In this document: positions 46,765 through 56,216 of the stretch, in pieces
Layout of the letters: every line of letters begins with the position of its first letter
How positions within the stretch are numbered: position 1 is the stretch's first letter
Source: Halopseudomonas pelagia CL-AP6
GTDB lineage: Bacteria > Pseudomonadota > Gammaproteobacteria > Pseudomonadales > Pseudomonadaceae
Direction of reading: 5' to 3'
Assembly (NCBI RefSeq): GCF_000410875.1
Contig: NZ_AROI01000006.1
Location: forward strand, 124,001 to 188,000
Length of the DNA: 64,000 nucleotides
Notes under the pieces: generated by a model
The model's input: only the letters and a program-made list of their open reading frames with translations
Told to the model about the DNA's origin: nothing
The model's database searches: none
Made by a program: the position numbers and the translations under genes

Positions 46765-47250
46765 ATGGTTGAACAAACCGACTCCGGCCGGCCCCAGGGT
46801 CAGCCGGAGCAGGATGCTGGCCCTCCTGGGCAGGACGCTTTGAATGAATGGGTCGAGCTGGGTAAGCAGGCCGGTGCAACAGCTAGCACTTTTGGCAAGT
46901 TGCTCAGTGCCGAGCTCAAGTTGGCCAGTGCCGATGTCGGTCGCCTGTTCGTAGTTGGTCTGGCGCTGTTTTCCCTGGCCTCCATAGCGTGGCTGGGTTT
47001 ATCCGTGTTGTTGTCGTGGCTTGCGTACCAGCAACTGGCATCGGTAACGCTGGCTTTGCTGGTGTTTCTGGCTATTCAGGTGTTGGCGATCCTGGTGCTG
47101 GTCAAAGCAGCTAAAACATTCAAGCAAAGCTTGAGTCTGCCCGCTACCAAGCGGAATCTACGGGCCATAGTGAGCAGTGCGGCCGCGACTAAAACGGATG
47201 ATGTTGAGTTGAAGGAGTCCCGAGATGGCACGCAAAGACCAAGTGCGTGA
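46765..47250 (+). CDS. YqjE-like inner-membrane protein (phage holin superfamily III name only)
   Basis: A 161-residue protein with an acidic/polar N terminus, two hydrophobic helices (about 61-83 and 90-112) and a basic C-terminal tail. This is the YqjE/DUF1469 pattern; databases often call it a phage holin family protein but nothing phage-related is nearby. It starts five bases after the DUF883 stop and overlaps the next gene by 26 bp. Confidence 0.85.
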   Translation: MVEQTDSGRPQGQPEQDAGPPGQDALNEWVELGKQAGATASTFGKLLSAELKLASADVGRLFVVGLALFSLASIAWLGLSVLLSWLAYQQLASVTLALLVFLAIQVLAILVLVKAAKTFKQSLSLPATKRNLRAIVSSAAATKTDDVELKESRDGTQRPSA

Positions 47251-47515
47251 AATCCAGGCGCTCGACGCTACGCTTTGTGCGCAGCGAACAGTGTTTGAGA
47301 GCGTGGGCCATCGTCGCATGGAACAGCTGCGCACGGTGCCCTCCTACTGGTTGGTCGCCGGGGGTGCCTTTGCGGGTGCGCTGGTGCAGCGGGCGGGTTC
47401 GATGGATAATGTGGTTTCAAAGCTGGGCTCCATGGCCATTGCCGGTTTACGGCTATGGCCAATGGTATCCGGCGGTTTTAGTTCCGGGAGCGCGGCGAGC
47501 GATCCAGTTGAGTGA
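47225..47515 (+). CDS. YqjK-like small protein
   Basis: A 96-residue protein that completes the DUF883-YqjE-YqjK arrangement. It has a short helical N terminus and one or two weak hydrophobic stretches (about 43-58 and 70-84). GGAGTCCCGAG precedes the ATG, within the end of the yqjE-like gene. Identification is mainly from position and size. Confidence 0.7.
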   Translation: MARKDQVREIQALDATLCAQRTVFESVGHRRMEQLRTVPSYWLVAGGAFAGALVQRAGSMDNVVSKLGSMAIAGLRLWPMVSGGFSSGSAASDPVE

Positions 47516-47525
47516 ATAATAAAAA

Positions 47526-48722
47526 ATGACGAAGGACATTACTGCGCCCGAAAATGCTGAGTTACCGGGCGTAGCATCCGCGCGGCATAAAACGCCGCGG
47601 TTTTTGTGGGTTGTGCAGTGGCTGCTGGCGCTTGCATTGCTGTACACACTTTACTTTGCAAAATCTCTTCTTATGCCGATTGTGGTCGCGTTGCTGTTTG
47701 CGCTGCTGCTCAGTCCTCTAGTGAGTCTTCTCAAGCGCTTGTATATACCCAGAACCATGTCTGCGGTATTGATACTGTGCTTGATCGGCGGCCCTTTTGC
47801 GTTGGTGGTCTCGCAGTTGGCCGAGCCTGCCCAGCGGTGGGCGAAGGCGATTCCAGAGCTTTCGGAGAAGCTGACCGATCAAGTCACTAGCCTAACCGGC
47901 GACTTGAGCTCCAATCAGATCACTGTGCCCCAGGCTCAGCCCCAGGTAGAACCGCGAAAGTTTCGATTTTTCGGCTGGTTCGGGAAAACTGACGAGGAGC
48001 AAGGGCAGGCCCCCGATCGTCCTGTCCAGTCAGCCCAACGCGGCGATAATGCAGTCAGTGACAGGATCAAATCCGGCAGTTTGGAGGCTGTGGTGTCGGC
48101 TCTCGGAGCGGCGCCGACGATGCTTGCCCAGCTGCTGACGGCAATCATCCTGATCCTCTTTCTGCTGATTTTCGGGCCGCGACTGTTCGCAGCCTATGTG
48201 AATATCTTTCCGCAGGTCCACGATAAAAGGCGTAGCATTCTTCTGGTCAGAACTATTCAGGTCGAGCTGTCTCGCTACATTCTCACTGTGAGCGTTATCA
48301 ATACTTGTCTTGGCCTGACTACGGCTGCGGCGCTGTGGCTGTTGGGTGTTGAAGATGCGCTGCTGTGGGGTGTTCTGGTAGGGATGCTGAATTTTGCGCC
48401 TTATATCGGACCATTGATTGGTACCGTGATTCTATGTCTGGCGGGCCTGGTGCAGTACGGCGCAGTGAGCTTTGCAGTCGTTCCCGCACTGGTTTACTTC
48501 GCTATCAATATGCTTGAGGCACAGTTTGTCACGCCTCTGGTGCTGGGCCGAAATATGCGTCTCAATCCATTGGTGATCATGCTTTGGCTGATCATCTGGG
48601 GTTGGTTATGGGGTGTTGTCGGCGTATTGCTGGCGGTGCCGTTACTGGTGTGTCTGAAACTGTCGGCTGCCCAGCTAGGGGTGATGACCAACTGGGTACG
48701 TTTGATAGAAACCCGCGCCTAG
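47526..48722 (+). CDS. AI-2E family transporter (PerM-like permease)
   Basis: A 398-residue membrane protein. Two helices near 30-70, a third near 80, a polar stretch at about 120-185, and a C-terminal bundle with the family motif GVLVGMLNFAPYIGPLIG. The polar stretch is longer than in many relatives and is rich in Gln, Pro and charged residues. Family members are linked to autoinducer-2 export or Na+/H+ exchange; the substrate here is unknown. It starts 10 bp after the yqjK-like gene and is probably in the same operon. Confidence 0.85.
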   Translation: MTKDITAPENAELPGVASARHKTPRFLWVVQWLLALALLYTLYFAKSLLMPIVVALLFALLLSPLVSLLKRLYIPRTMSAVLILCLIGGPFALVVSQLAEPAQRWAKAIPELSEKLTDQVTSLTGDLSSNQITVPQAQPQVEPRKFRFFGWFGKTDEEQGQAPDRPVQSAQRGDNAVSDRIKSGSLEAVVSALGAAPTMLAQLLTAIILILFLLIFGPRLFAAYVNIFPQVHDKRRSILLVRTIQVELSRYILTVSVINTCLGLTTAAALWLLGVEDALLWGVLVGMLNFAPYIGPLIGTVILCLAGLVQYGAVSFAVVPALVYFAINMLEAQFVTPLVLGRNMRLNPLVIMLWLIIWGWLWGVVGVLLAVPLLVCLKLSAAQLGVMTNWVRLIETRA

Positions 48723-48794
48723 TCCGGCCGCTCCTGATCCTGCCAAACCAATTCGGCCGAACCTGATCTTTTGTTGCCCCGGTAGGCGGCTCGT

Positions 48795-49661
48795 TCACGC
48801 CGGCTTGGGACTGCGCTGGACTAGAGCCAGCGCCGAAACGATTAGTGCTCCGCCGAGCAGCATGCGCAATGTGGGTTGTTCGGCGAACAGATACCAGGCA
48901 AACAGAATGCCGTAGACCGGCTCCAGCGCAAAAAACAGTGAAGCAACGCGGGCTTTCAATACGCTCAGGCTGGCAACAAACAGGCCGTGGGCCAACCCGG
49001 TGCAGAACAGGCCCAGTAGTGCAATCCATAACCAGTCCAGCGGCGCCATGTCGGCTACTGCACCGACACTGAAGGGTAGCAGGCAGGCGAGGATAACGAT
49101 GTTCTGCCAGCAGGCGACCTGCACTGCGTGCAAGTCGCCGCTGGTGTAGCGGTTGCCTACCGATACAGCGGCAAAGCAGAAGCCAGACAATATAGCCCAT
49201 AGCAAGCCAGTGGTGGCGCTATCGTTAAGGTCAAAGGTAGGGGCAACCAGTATCAGGCCAGCGCAGACCAGGCCCATCTTGAGCATGTCCATTCGGCTGG
49301 GCCGTTCTTTCCACAGCACCATTTCGAGCAGCACTACAAATGCCGGAAAGCTGGCAAATCCCAGGGTGGCAATCCCCACCCCGGCAATTTTCACGGCATG
49401 GAAAAAGGTCAGCCAGTGAATGCCCAGCAGCAGTCCGCAGGCGGCCAGTTGCATTAAGCGTACCCGGGTCACGCCACGCAGTATCGGGCGCGAGAATAGC
49501 CGGGCAAAGATCAGCAGGGCGAGTACCGCGAAGAAAGCCCGGCCCAGCACGATAGCCAGCGGTCCCGCCTCAGCCAGTTTGCCAAAAATCCCCGTCAGCC
49601 CGAACATCAGCGCCGCCACGTGCATGCTGGCAAGGGCGCGGTTATGGGTCATAGTTAACAT
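48795..49661 (-). CDS. EamA/DMT-family transporter
   Basis: A 288-residue protein with ten predicted helices in two EamA repeats; GLTGIFGKLAEAGPLAIVLGRAF begins the first and ILSGFCFAAVSVGNRY the second. These carriers export amino acids or other metabolites. Its C terminus ends SPKPA. It is convergent with the AI-2E-family gene. Confidence 0.86.
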   Translation of the reverse strand: MLTMTHNRALASMHVAALMFGLTGIFGKLAEAGPLAIVLGRAFFAVLALLIFARLFSRPILRGVTRVRLMQLAACGLLLGIHWLTFFHAVKIAGVGIATLGFASFPAFVVLLEMVLWKERPSRMDMLKMGLVCAGLILVAPTFDLNDSATTGLLWAILSGFCFAAVSVGNRYTSGDLHAVQVACWQNIVILACLLPFSVGAVADMAPLDWLWIALLGLFCTGLAHGLFVASLSVLKARVASLFFALEPVYGILFAWYLFAEQPTLRMLLGGALIVSALALVQRSPKPA

Positions 49662-49819
49662 ATGAATGAGAAGTCGATCAGCAGCATGGCATATCCAGGC
49701 AAAACCCGCAGTCTACCTGCTGGGCGAGCTTGGGTAACGGTACAGTTGAGTAGCGGCTGCGATCTGTCGCTGGCGAATCAGGCAGATGTTATATTGATAT
49801 CATTGGTTGTATTTTGTTT

Positions 49820-51310
49820 ATGGATGCCTGGATGAAAGAACAGACGCACGGTTTGCAGCAATGGGTCGCTCAGTTGAACAAGGCTGAGCTGCCGGCGATG
49901 GCGGTGGTCGTACATGACCTGCTGCGCCTGTCGCAATCGCAAACCGCCTCGGTCAGGCAATTGGCAGAAGTGCTGCTGCGTGACGCTGCACTGACCTCCA
50001 AGGTGCTGCGCGTCAGTAACAGCGTCTACTGTAATCCCAGCCGGGAAGTGATCAAGACTATTTCCCGTGCGGTGGTGGTGATCGGTTTTGATCAGGTACG
50101 CATGATTGGCTTATCGGTCAGTCTGCTCGATAATCTGCTCAAGGACTCCCCGCGTCACCAACTGCAGGCATTGCTGGCGCGCTCCTTTCATGCTGCGATG
50201 CAGGCCCGGAACCTGGCGGACTACAATGCTCTGCCAGAAAAGGAAGAGATCTTTATCGCGGCATTGTTGCGTGACCTGGGTGAGCTGGCGTTCTGGAGCC
50301 AGGGCGGCGACCAGGCGGATCAATTGGCCGACGCTTTCCTGGTGCCCGGGGTGGATCAGGACAAGGCCGTGCGGCGGATTCTGGGGGCCGGGTTTGATCA
50401 ACTGACCCTAGGGCTGTTAAAAACCTGGAATCTTGGTGAGATAGGGCAACTGGTGCAGGCCAGTCATGGCGCATCCGGCCCGGCTGCGCGCGCAGTGAAT
50501 CTGGGCGCGGCGATCGCTGATGCAGCTCAGCATGGGTGGGCGGGCTGCGAATTACAGGCGTTGATCGCTCCGGTCGCGGAGCTGACCGGAATGACGCCCG
50601 AAGAAGCCATGCAGCAAATCCTTGCCAGCGCAGATGAGGCAGTCAGAGTCGCGGGTACCTGTTCCAACGCCGATCTGCGGGCCTGGATTCCAAGTACCGA
50701 TGATCTGCCGCTGGATTTGTCCGAGTTGTTGTTGATGGATGCCACCCCCGCGCAAGCGGCCATATCGATGGTTCAGGAGCCTCTGCTGCAGCCGAATCTG
50801 GAAATGCTCAAGTTATCCTTGCAGAATATGAGGCTGATGGTCAGCAGCCCGATCAATATCGACAATACGCTGACGGCAGTGATTAATGGGTTGCACCTGG
50901 GTGCAGGGTTGGAGCGGGTAATGCTCTGTGTGCTGGCAGACAACCAGACCCGGTTTCGGGCGCGTAAAGTAGCCGGCAAAGGAACACAAAGCTGGCTGCA
51001 GGACTTTAGCTTGCCCTGTGGCGAGCAGCAGCATATTTTCAGTTACGCGTTACACCATCATCAGCCGCTATGGATGGGGATGTCAGCTACGGCGAGCCTG
51101 CAGGACATGGTCTCGCCGGAAATAGCTGGCTGGTTTGGCGCGGGCGCGTTTTTCATTGCCCCAGTGGTGGCGGGGCAGCGCGAGATCGGAGTGCTCTATG
51201 CGGATATGCGGCTGTCTGGCAGGGCGCTGTCAGATAGCCAGTTCAGCGCATTCAAGCGTTTTGCCGACATGACCGGTCAGTGTTTACAGGCACTCAGCCG
51301 GCACCGCTAG
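49820..51310 (+). CDS. HDOD and GAF domain signalling protein
   Basis: A 496-residue protein: an HDOD domain (about 20-220) with VLRVSNSVYCNP and AVVVIGFDQVRMIGLS, then a C-terminal GAF domain (about 335-490) with AGLERVMLCVLADN and GVLYADMR. HDOD-GAF proteins are probably non-enzymatic adaptors in second-messenger circuits. The ATG at 49820 is favoured over a TTG two codons upstream. No partner is adjacent. Confidence 0.86.
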   Translation: MDAWMKEQTHGLQQWVAQLNKAELPAMAVVVHDLLRLSQSQTASVRQLAEVLLRDAALTSKVLRVSNSVYCNPSREVIKTISRAVVVIGFDQVRMIGLSVSLLDNLLKDSPRHQLQALLARSFHAAMQARNLADYNALPEKEEIFIAALLRDLGELAFWSQGGDQADQLADAFLVPGVDQDKAVRRILGAGFDQLTLGLLKTWNLGEIGQLVQASHGASGPAARAVNLGAAIADAAQHGWAGCELQALIAPVAELTGMTPEEAMQQILASADEAVRVAGTCSNADLRAWIPSTDDLPLDLSELLLMDATPAQAAISMVQEPLLQPNLEMLKLSLQNMRLMVSSPINIDNTLTAVINGLHLGAGLERVMLCVLADNQTRFRARKVAGKGTQSWLQDFSLPCGEQQHIFSYALHHHQPLWMGMSATASLQDMVSPEIAGWFGAGAFFIAPVVAGQREIGVLYADMRLSGRALSDSQFSAFKRFADMTGQCLQALSRHR

Positions 51311-51334
51311 TTTGCTTTGGTGGCTGCTCGCGCT

Positions 51335-51982
51335 TCAGTTCGGCGGCAGGCAAATGCCGGTGCCGGCGAGGCTGCAATAGCCGCCGGGATTCTTGTGCAA
51401 GTACTGCTGATGGTAATCCTCTGCATAATAGAAGGCTGGTGCCCGTCTTATTTCAGTGGTCACCGACTCTTTTCCCGCCTGCTGCAGCAAGTCGGCATAG
51501 CGCGCCTTACTGACCTCCGCCGCCATTTGTTGAGCCGGGTCGGACACATAGATTCCCGAGCGATACTGAGTGCCGGTATCGTTGCCCTGACGCATGCCCT
51601 GGGTCGGGTCATGTGACTCCCAGAAGTGCTTGAACAGCGTTTCCAGGCTGACCTGCTCGGGGTCAAAGACCACGAGGACCACTTCATTGTGCCCGGTCAT
51701 GCCCGAACAGACTTCTTCATAAGTTGGGTTGGGGGTAATGCCGCCGCAATAACCTGCCGCTGTGGTGTATACGCCAGGAATGCGCCACAACATGCGCTCG
51801 GCTCCCCAAAAGCAGCCTAGCCCGAAGATCACTTGCTGCATTTTAGTTGGGAATGGCGGGTGCAAGGGCGTGCCCAGCAGGCAATGGGTTTGGCTGCTGG
51901 CAATGGGCGTGTCGCGGCCCGGCAGTGCCTCTTCGGCACTCGGTAGGCGCAGCTTGTGTTCGGGAATGCGGCGAAAGAACAT
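51335..51982 (-). CDS. msrA: Peptide methionine sulfoxide reductase MsrA
   Basis: A 215-residue enzyme with catalytic Cys57 in GCFWGAE, the [11 protein letters not shown] loop and resolving cysteines near the C terminus in [16 protein letters not shown]. It repairs the S-epimer of methionine sulfoxide in proteins. The first 47 residues are the variable N-terminal extension seen in E. coli-type MsrA. It is convergent with the HDOD-GAF gene. Confidence 0.95.
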   Translation of the reverse strand: MFFRRIPEHKLRLPSAEEALPGRDTPIASSQTHCLLGTPLHPPFPTKMQQVIFGLGCFWGAERMLWRIPGVYTTAAGYCGGITPNPTYEEVCSGMTGHNEVVLVVFDPEQVSLETLFKHFWESHDPTQGMRQGNDTGTQYRSGIYVSDPAQQMAAEVSKARYADLLQQAGKESVTTEIRRAPAFYYAEDYHQQYLHKNPGGYCSLAGTGICLPPN

Positions 51983-52010
51983 CGCAGGCTCCTGGGTCAG
52001 TTGGCAATAG

Positions 52011-52871
52011 TCATGATGCGCTGGCGCCCGCGTCGGTGTCCAGAGCCCCGAGTTCTAGCGCGGCCATTAGAGCGGGTGCATCGCCAACCGCAATAAAGTG
52101 TGGGTTCAGCCAGGTTTCGCGCTGCGGATAGCTGAAGCGTTGGCCATCCAGCCCGAGGACCTGGCCGCCCGCTCCTTCGAGAACCGCCTGTGCGGCACCG
52201 GTATCCCATTGGCAGGTCGGCGCATAGCGTGGGTAAAGGTCGGCGCGCCCCTCTGCGAGCAAGCAAAATTTCAATGAGCTGCCGACGTTGATGCGCTCAA
52301 CATTGCCCTGAGCTTCCAGCTTGGCCAACAACGCTTCCTGCTCGGGGCTGGTATGTCTGCGGCTGGCGACCACCACCAGCGGCTCACCTGCGGTACGGCA
52401 CTGAATGATTTGCGCGGGCTGTTTATCCTGGCTACGCCAGGCGCCCAGCCCCTTGCCGCCCCAGAAAAGGCTGTTGCGGGCGGGGATGCCAACTACGCCA
52501 AAGCGTACTTGACCGCGCTCGATCAGCGCGATATTGACGGTGAATTCGTCGGTGCCGGCAATAAACTCCTTGGTGCCGTCAAGCGGGTCGACCAGCCAGA
52601 AGCGTTGCCAGTGCTGGCGCTGTGCAAGCGGGATGTCGGCGTCCTCTTCGGAGAGCACTGGAATGTCCGGGGTTAGGCGCTGTAGCCCGTCAACAATGAT
52701 CTGATGAGCCGCGAGATCGGCTGCGGTGACCGGCGAGGCGTCCGCCTTGTCAGTAACGGTGAGCGGTTTTTGCCACCAGTTGAGGGTTTCCGCCCCGGCA
52801 CGAGACACAATCTGCAGTAATGCCTCCAGCTTGAACGGCAAATGCCGCTGCAGGTTCGGCGGCGGGTTCAT
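52011..52871 (-). CDS. cysQ: 3'(2'),5'-bisphosphate nucleotidase CysQ
   Basis: A 286-residue inositol-monophosphatase-fold enzyme with the metal site DPLDGTKEF, an EED motif in LSEEDADIP and the C-terminal [15 protein letters not shown]. It hydrolyses 3'-phosphoadenosine 5'-phosphate from sulfate assimilation. The ATG at 52871 overlaps the nudE stop as ATGA with GGCGAG eight bases before it; a second ATG two codons upstream is an alternative. nudE and cysQ form an operon. Confidence 0.93.
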   Translation of the reverse strand: MNPPPNLQRHLPFKLEALLQIVSRAGAETLNWWQKPLTVTDKADASPVTAADLAAHQIIVDGLQRLTPDIPVLSEEDADIPLAQRQHWQRFWLVDPLDGTKEFIAGTDEFTVNIALIERGQVRFGVVGIPARNSLFWGGKGLGAWRSQDKQPAQIIQCRTAGEPLVVVASRRHTSPEQEALLAKLEAQGNVERINVGSSLKFCLLAEGRADLYPRYAPTCQWDTGAAQAVLEGAGGQVLGLDGQRFSYPQRETWLNPHFIAVGDAPALMAALELGALDTDAGASAS

Positions 52872-53434
52872 CGGCATAACTCGCCACGTTGTTCAAGCAG
52901 ATCGCGGACCAGGTACAGTGCTGCCAGTGCCCGGCCTTCGGTGAAATTGTCCCGGGCGATCAGCTCGCTGAGGGCATAAAGATCGACACTGTCGACGCGA
53001 ATCGGCTCGGGTTCGTCTCCGGGCAAGCGTTTTTCGTACAGATCGCGGGCCAGCACCACTGCGATCGACTGACTCATGTAGCCGGGTGACAGGGATAGCT
53101 GAGTGATGTACTCAAGGCGTCTGGCACCGAAGCCGGCTTCTTCCATCAGCTCCCGGTTGGCGGCGTCGAGTACATCTTCTCCTGGCTCGACTAGGCCTTT
53201 GGGTATCGATAGCTGATAGTTGTCCATGCCGCCACAGTATTCTTCGATCAGCAGTACCGTGCGCTCGTCCTTCATCGCGACAATCATCACGGCACCGTAA
53301 CCCTGACCTTTGTTGACCAGGCGTTCGTAGGTGCGCTCGACACCGTTGCTGAAGCGCAGCTGCACTTGCTCTACCGTAAATAATCGGCTTTTCGCAACGA
53401 TGCGGGCTTCCAGGGTTTCGGGCTTCTGTGGCAT
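52868..53434 (-). CDS. nudE: ADP compounds hydrolase NudE
   Basis: A 188-residue Nudix hydrolase; GLVEPGEDVLDAANRELMEE starts the Nudix box at about residues 85-107. NudE cleaves ADP-ribose, NADH and diadenosine polyphosphates. The ATG at 53434 gives MPQKPETLEARIVAKSR, the family start. It is divergent from the GMP/IMP nucleotidase gene and coupled to cysQ. Confidence 0.92.
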   Translation of the reverse strand: MPQKPETLEARIVAKSRLFTVEQVQLRFSNGVERTYERLVNKGQGYGAVMIVAMKDERTVLLIEEYCGGMDNYQLSIPKGLVEPGEDVLDAANRELMEEAGFGARRLEYITQLSLSPGYMSQSIAVVLARDLYEKRLPGDEPEPIRVDSVDLYALSELIARDNFTEGRALAALYLVRDLLEQRGELCR

Positions 53435-53544
53435 GGGGGCTCCGTGGTTAACAGCAAATAGCTTGGGTATCATAGCGGCACACGCCAGCAAAGCCCACAC
53501 GGCGCCCTTTACTCATCCAGGTCCACAATAAGGCTCTTTCTCGT

Positions 53545-54216
53545 ATGCTGAACTGGAACACCATCGATACCGTACTGTTGGATATGGACGGTACTCTGCT
53601 TGATCTGCACTTCGATACTCATTTCTGGGTGCATTACCTGCCGCAGCGTTACGCTGAGCATCATGGCCAGTCTCTGGCGTGGGCCAAGGCGGAAATCTAT
53701 CCATTGATGCATGCCAAGCAGGGCCAGCTCGACTGGTATTGTCTGGACTTCTGGAGTCGCGAGCTGGGCTTGCCAATTGTCGAGCTCAAGCGCGAGATCG
53801 CCCACCTGATCAGTCTGCGCCCCGATGCAGATGGATTTCTCCAGGTTCTGCAGAGCAGTGGTCGGCAGGTCATTCTGATCACCAACGCGCACCGCGATTC
53901 GCTGTCGTTGAAAATGGAGCGCATCGAACTGAAAACCTATTTTCAGCGGCTGATCAGTTCACACGATTTCGGCTTTCCCAAGGAAGCGCAGGCTTTTTGG
54001 CAAGCGCTGCAGGCCGAGGTGCCGTTCGACCCGGCGCGCACACTTTTTATCGATGACAGTCTGACTATTCTGCGCGCGGCGCGGGATTTCGGCGTTGCGC
54101 AGTTACTGGCTGTCAGGCAACCGGACAGCCAGGGCGCGCTGCGTGATACCGAAGAGTTTGACGCGGTGGAAGGCTACCGTGCGCTCAGCGCGCAGCTGCA
54201 AGCCTCAAGCGACTAG
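53545..54216 (+). CDS. yrfG: GMP/IMP nucleotidase (YrfG-like HAD hydrolase)
   Basis: A 223-residue HAD phosphatase with motif I LLDMDGTLLDLHFD, motif II ITNAH and motif IV FIDDSLTILRAA. YrfG of E. coli dephosphorylates GMP and IMP; the pairing with nudE and cysQ across a divergent promoter is common in gammaproteobacteria. Its stop codon lies in the loop of a 14-bp hairpin. Confidence 0.92.
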   Translation: MLNWNTIDTVLLDMDGTLLDLHFDTHFWVHYLPQRYAEHHGQSLAWAKAEIYPLMHAKQGQLDWYCLDFWSRELGLPIVELKREIAHLISLRPDADGFLQVLQSSGRQVILITNAHRDSLSLKMERIELKTYFQRLISSHDFGFPKEAQAFWQALQAEVPFDPARTLFIDDSLTILRAARDFGVAQLLAVRQPDSQGALRDTEEFDAVEGYRALSAQLQASSD

Positions 54217-54235
54217 TCGAATTGAGGCTTGCAGC
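54195..54235. terminator. Hairpin across the yrfG stop, before convergent rimK
   Basis: Perfect 14-bp arms GCTGCAAGCCTCAA (54195-54208) and TTGAGGCTTGCAGC (54222-54235), loop 13 nt holding the palindrome GACTAGTC with the yrfG stop. Likely a shared 3' end for convergent transcripts; no U-run follows on either side. Confidence 0.65.
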
Positions 54236-54284
54236 TGGTGTTGATGGTCGGCGCTGACGATTGCTGGCAGTTGAGGCTCCGGCG

Positions 54285-55190
54285 CTAGCCCTTGCCTTTG
54301 GTCCGCGTCTGGTTCGGTCTGACGTTCTTTTCCATATGCTCAATGATCAGCCCGGCGATATTGCGCCCGGTAGTCGACTCGATACCTTCCAGGCCGGGAG
54401 AGGAGTTGACCTCCATGACCACCGGGCCATGATTGGACCGCAGGAGGTCTACGCCGGCGAGGTTCAGACCCATGACTTTGGCTGCACGCACCGCAGTCAT
54501 GCGCTCTTCCGGGGTGATCTTGATCAGGCTGGCGCTGCCGCCGCGGTGCAGGTTGGAGCGAAATTCGCCGGGCTTGGCCTGGCGTTTCATCGCGGCGATG
54601 ACCTTGTCGCCCACGACCAGGCAGCGAATGTCGGCGCCGCCCGCTTCCTTGATGTATTCCTGCACCATGATGTTGGCCTTCAAACCCATAAAGGCTTCCA
54701 ACACCGACTCGGCGGCTTGTTCGGTTTCGCACATGACCACGCCGATGCCCTGGGTGCCTTCCAGCAGTTTGATCACCAGTGGTGCGCCGTTGACCATATT
54801 GATCAAGTCGGGGATGTCGTCCGGGGAGTGAGCAAAGCCGGTCACCGGCAGACCTACGCCTTTGCGCGAGAGCAGTTGCAGGGAGCGCAACTTGTCCCGC
54901 GAACGGGTGATGGCGACCGACTCGTTGAGCGGATAGACGCCCATCATCTCGAATTGACGCAGCACCGCTGCGCCATAAAAGGTCACCGAGGCGCCTATGC
55001 GCGGAATGATCGCGTCAAAGCCTTCCAGCACCTCACCCTTGTAGTGAATCGACGGCTTGTGGCTGGCGATGTTCATATAGGCACGCAGGGTGTCGATCAC
55101 TCGCACCTCGTGGCCACGTTCACGCCCGGCTTCTACCAGGCGGCGGGTGGAGTACAGATTGGGATTGCGCGAGAGAATCGCGATCTTCAT
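54285..55190 (-). CDS. rimK: Ribosomal protein S6 glutamate ligase RimK
   Basis: A 301-residue ATP-grasp ligase with [14 protein letters not shown] (ATP loop), [17 protein letters not shown] and the metal site [13 protein letters not shown]. RimK adds glutamates to the C terminus of ribosomal protein S6 and alters the proteome in pseudomonads. Its start overlaps the rimB stop by four bases (ATGA). Confidence 0.95.
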   Translation of the reverse strand: MKIAILSRNPNLYSTRRLVEAGRERGHEVRVIDTLRAYMNIASHKPSIHYKGEVLEGFDAIIPRIGASVTFYGAAVLRQFEMMGVYPLNESVAITRSRDKLRSLQLLSRKGVGLPVTGFAHSPDDIPDLINMVNGAPLVIKLLEGTQGIGVVMCETEQAAESVLEAFMGLKANIMVQEYIKEAGGADIRCLVVGDKVIAAMKRQAKPGEFRSNLHRGGSASLIKITPEERMTAVRAAKVMGLNLAGVDLLRSNHGPVVMEVNSSPGLEGIESTTGRNIAGLIIEHMEKNVRPNQTRTKGKG

Positions 55191-55672
55191 GGGGTTGACC
55201 CTTCAGGCTTTGGCGTAAATAGATTGGTTTGCGGCTTGTCTTGTACAAAGCGCGTCCCCGGATTGATGACCAACTGACCCTCCAGCATCGCAGTGCAACC
55301 CATCAAAACTCGATAGCGCATGGATTTGCGACAGGTTAAGGTAAAATCCACCCACCAGCAGCGGTCACCGAGGACCAGTGGGGTGCGAATAACATGTCGC
55401 TCCTGTATGTGACCGTTGGAACTTTTAATCGTTTTATATTCGATCAGCGGCGCCTCACATAATTGTTTGCGCTGCTTCTTCAGGCTGCCAACATGGGCGT
55501 TGAAACGCACCCAGGTCTGGCCGTCACGCTCGAATGTTTCGATATCGCTGGCATGCAGCGCCGAGGTCTTGGCGCCGCTGTCGATCTTGGCCATGACCTG
55601 GTCGATCCCCAGGCCAGGCAAGCCTATCCATTCGCGCAGGCCAATCACGTTAAGATGGTCAAAGGTCTTCAT
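55187..55672 (-). CDS. rimB: RimB-like ATP-dependent zinc protease
   Basis: A 161-residue retropepsin-like protein of the RimK-linked zinc protease family (DUF785), with the active Asp in [15 protein letters not shown] and [13 protein letters not shown]. In Pseudomonas, RimB trims glutamates from S6 and works with RimK. The ATG at 55672 has GGAG nearby and places the catalytic Asp near residue 31. A rimA gene is not seen here. Confidence 0.88.
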   Translation of the reverse strand: MKTFDHLNVIGLREWIGLPGLGIDQVMAKIDSGAKTSALHASDIETFERDGQTWVRFNAHVGSLKKQRKQLCEAPLIEYKTIKSSNGHIQERHVIRTPLVLGDRCWWVDFTLTCRKSMRYRVLMGCTAMLEGQLVINPGTRFVQDKPQTNLFTPKPEGSTP

Positions 55673-55774
55673 GCGGAAAGCTCCGGGTGCGGGCACGAAT
55701 GGCGCGCATCATGGGGCAAGTCATGCAGTTCGACAAGCCTGATACACTCAGTCCAGCACAGGAGTACAGACCCT

Positions 55775-56191
55775 ATGACCGAAGAGTGCAAGGTCAGGTT
55801 GGATAAATGGCTCTGGGCCGCTCGATTTTTCAAGACCCGAGCGTTGGCCAAAGCGGCGATCGAAGGCGGCAAGGTGCAGTGCCAAGGTGAGCGCTGCAAG
55901 CCCGGCAAGGAGCCCAGAGTGGGCGACGAGTTTCAGGTTCGCCAAGGCTTCGATCAGCGTACGGTGGTGGTCAGGGTGCTATCTGGCCAACGTCGCAGTG
56001 CAGCCGAAGCGCAGTTGTTGTACGAAGAAACGCCGCAGAGCCTTCAACTACGTGAAGAAGCAGCGCTAAAACGCAAAGCTATGGGGCCGGGTATGCTAAT
56101 CAGTGAGCATCGGCCGAGCAAGAAGCAGCGCCGGCAGATTCATCGCTTCCGCAACATGTACGATACCGCAAGTGACGGGTCGGAGGTATAA
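55775..56191 (+). CDS. hslR: Heat shock ribosome-associated protein HslR (Hsp15)
   Basis: A 138-residue RNA-binding protein with an S4 domain (VRLDKWLWAARFFKTRALA, residues about 7-25) and a basic C-terminal tail containing RPSKKQRRQIHRFR. Hsp15 binds stalled 50S subunits carrying nascent chains. The ATG at 55775 is used, with AGGAG ten bases upstream. hslO follows 25 bp later, the conserved order. Confidence 0.93.
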   Translation: MTEECKVRLDKWLWAARFFKTRALAKAAIEGGKVQCQGERCKPGKEPRVGDEFQVRQGFDQRTVVVRVLSGQRRSAAEAQLLYEETPQSLQLREEAALKRKAMGPGMLISEHRPSKKQRRQIHRFRNMYDTASDGSEV

Positions 56192-56216
56192 TCGATCTTT
56201 TGCCGGGGCCCATTTT

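Noticed and set aside
46765-47250. Phage holin as evidence of a prophage
   Set aside because: The family name is historical; the gene sits in the DUF883-YqjE-YqjK envelope trio and no phage gene is nearby.
51298-51366. Inverted repeat CCGGCACCG/CGGTGCCGG between the HDOD-GAF gene and msrA
   Set aside because: The 51-nt spacing and location inside two coding ends make chance GC-rich pairing likely.
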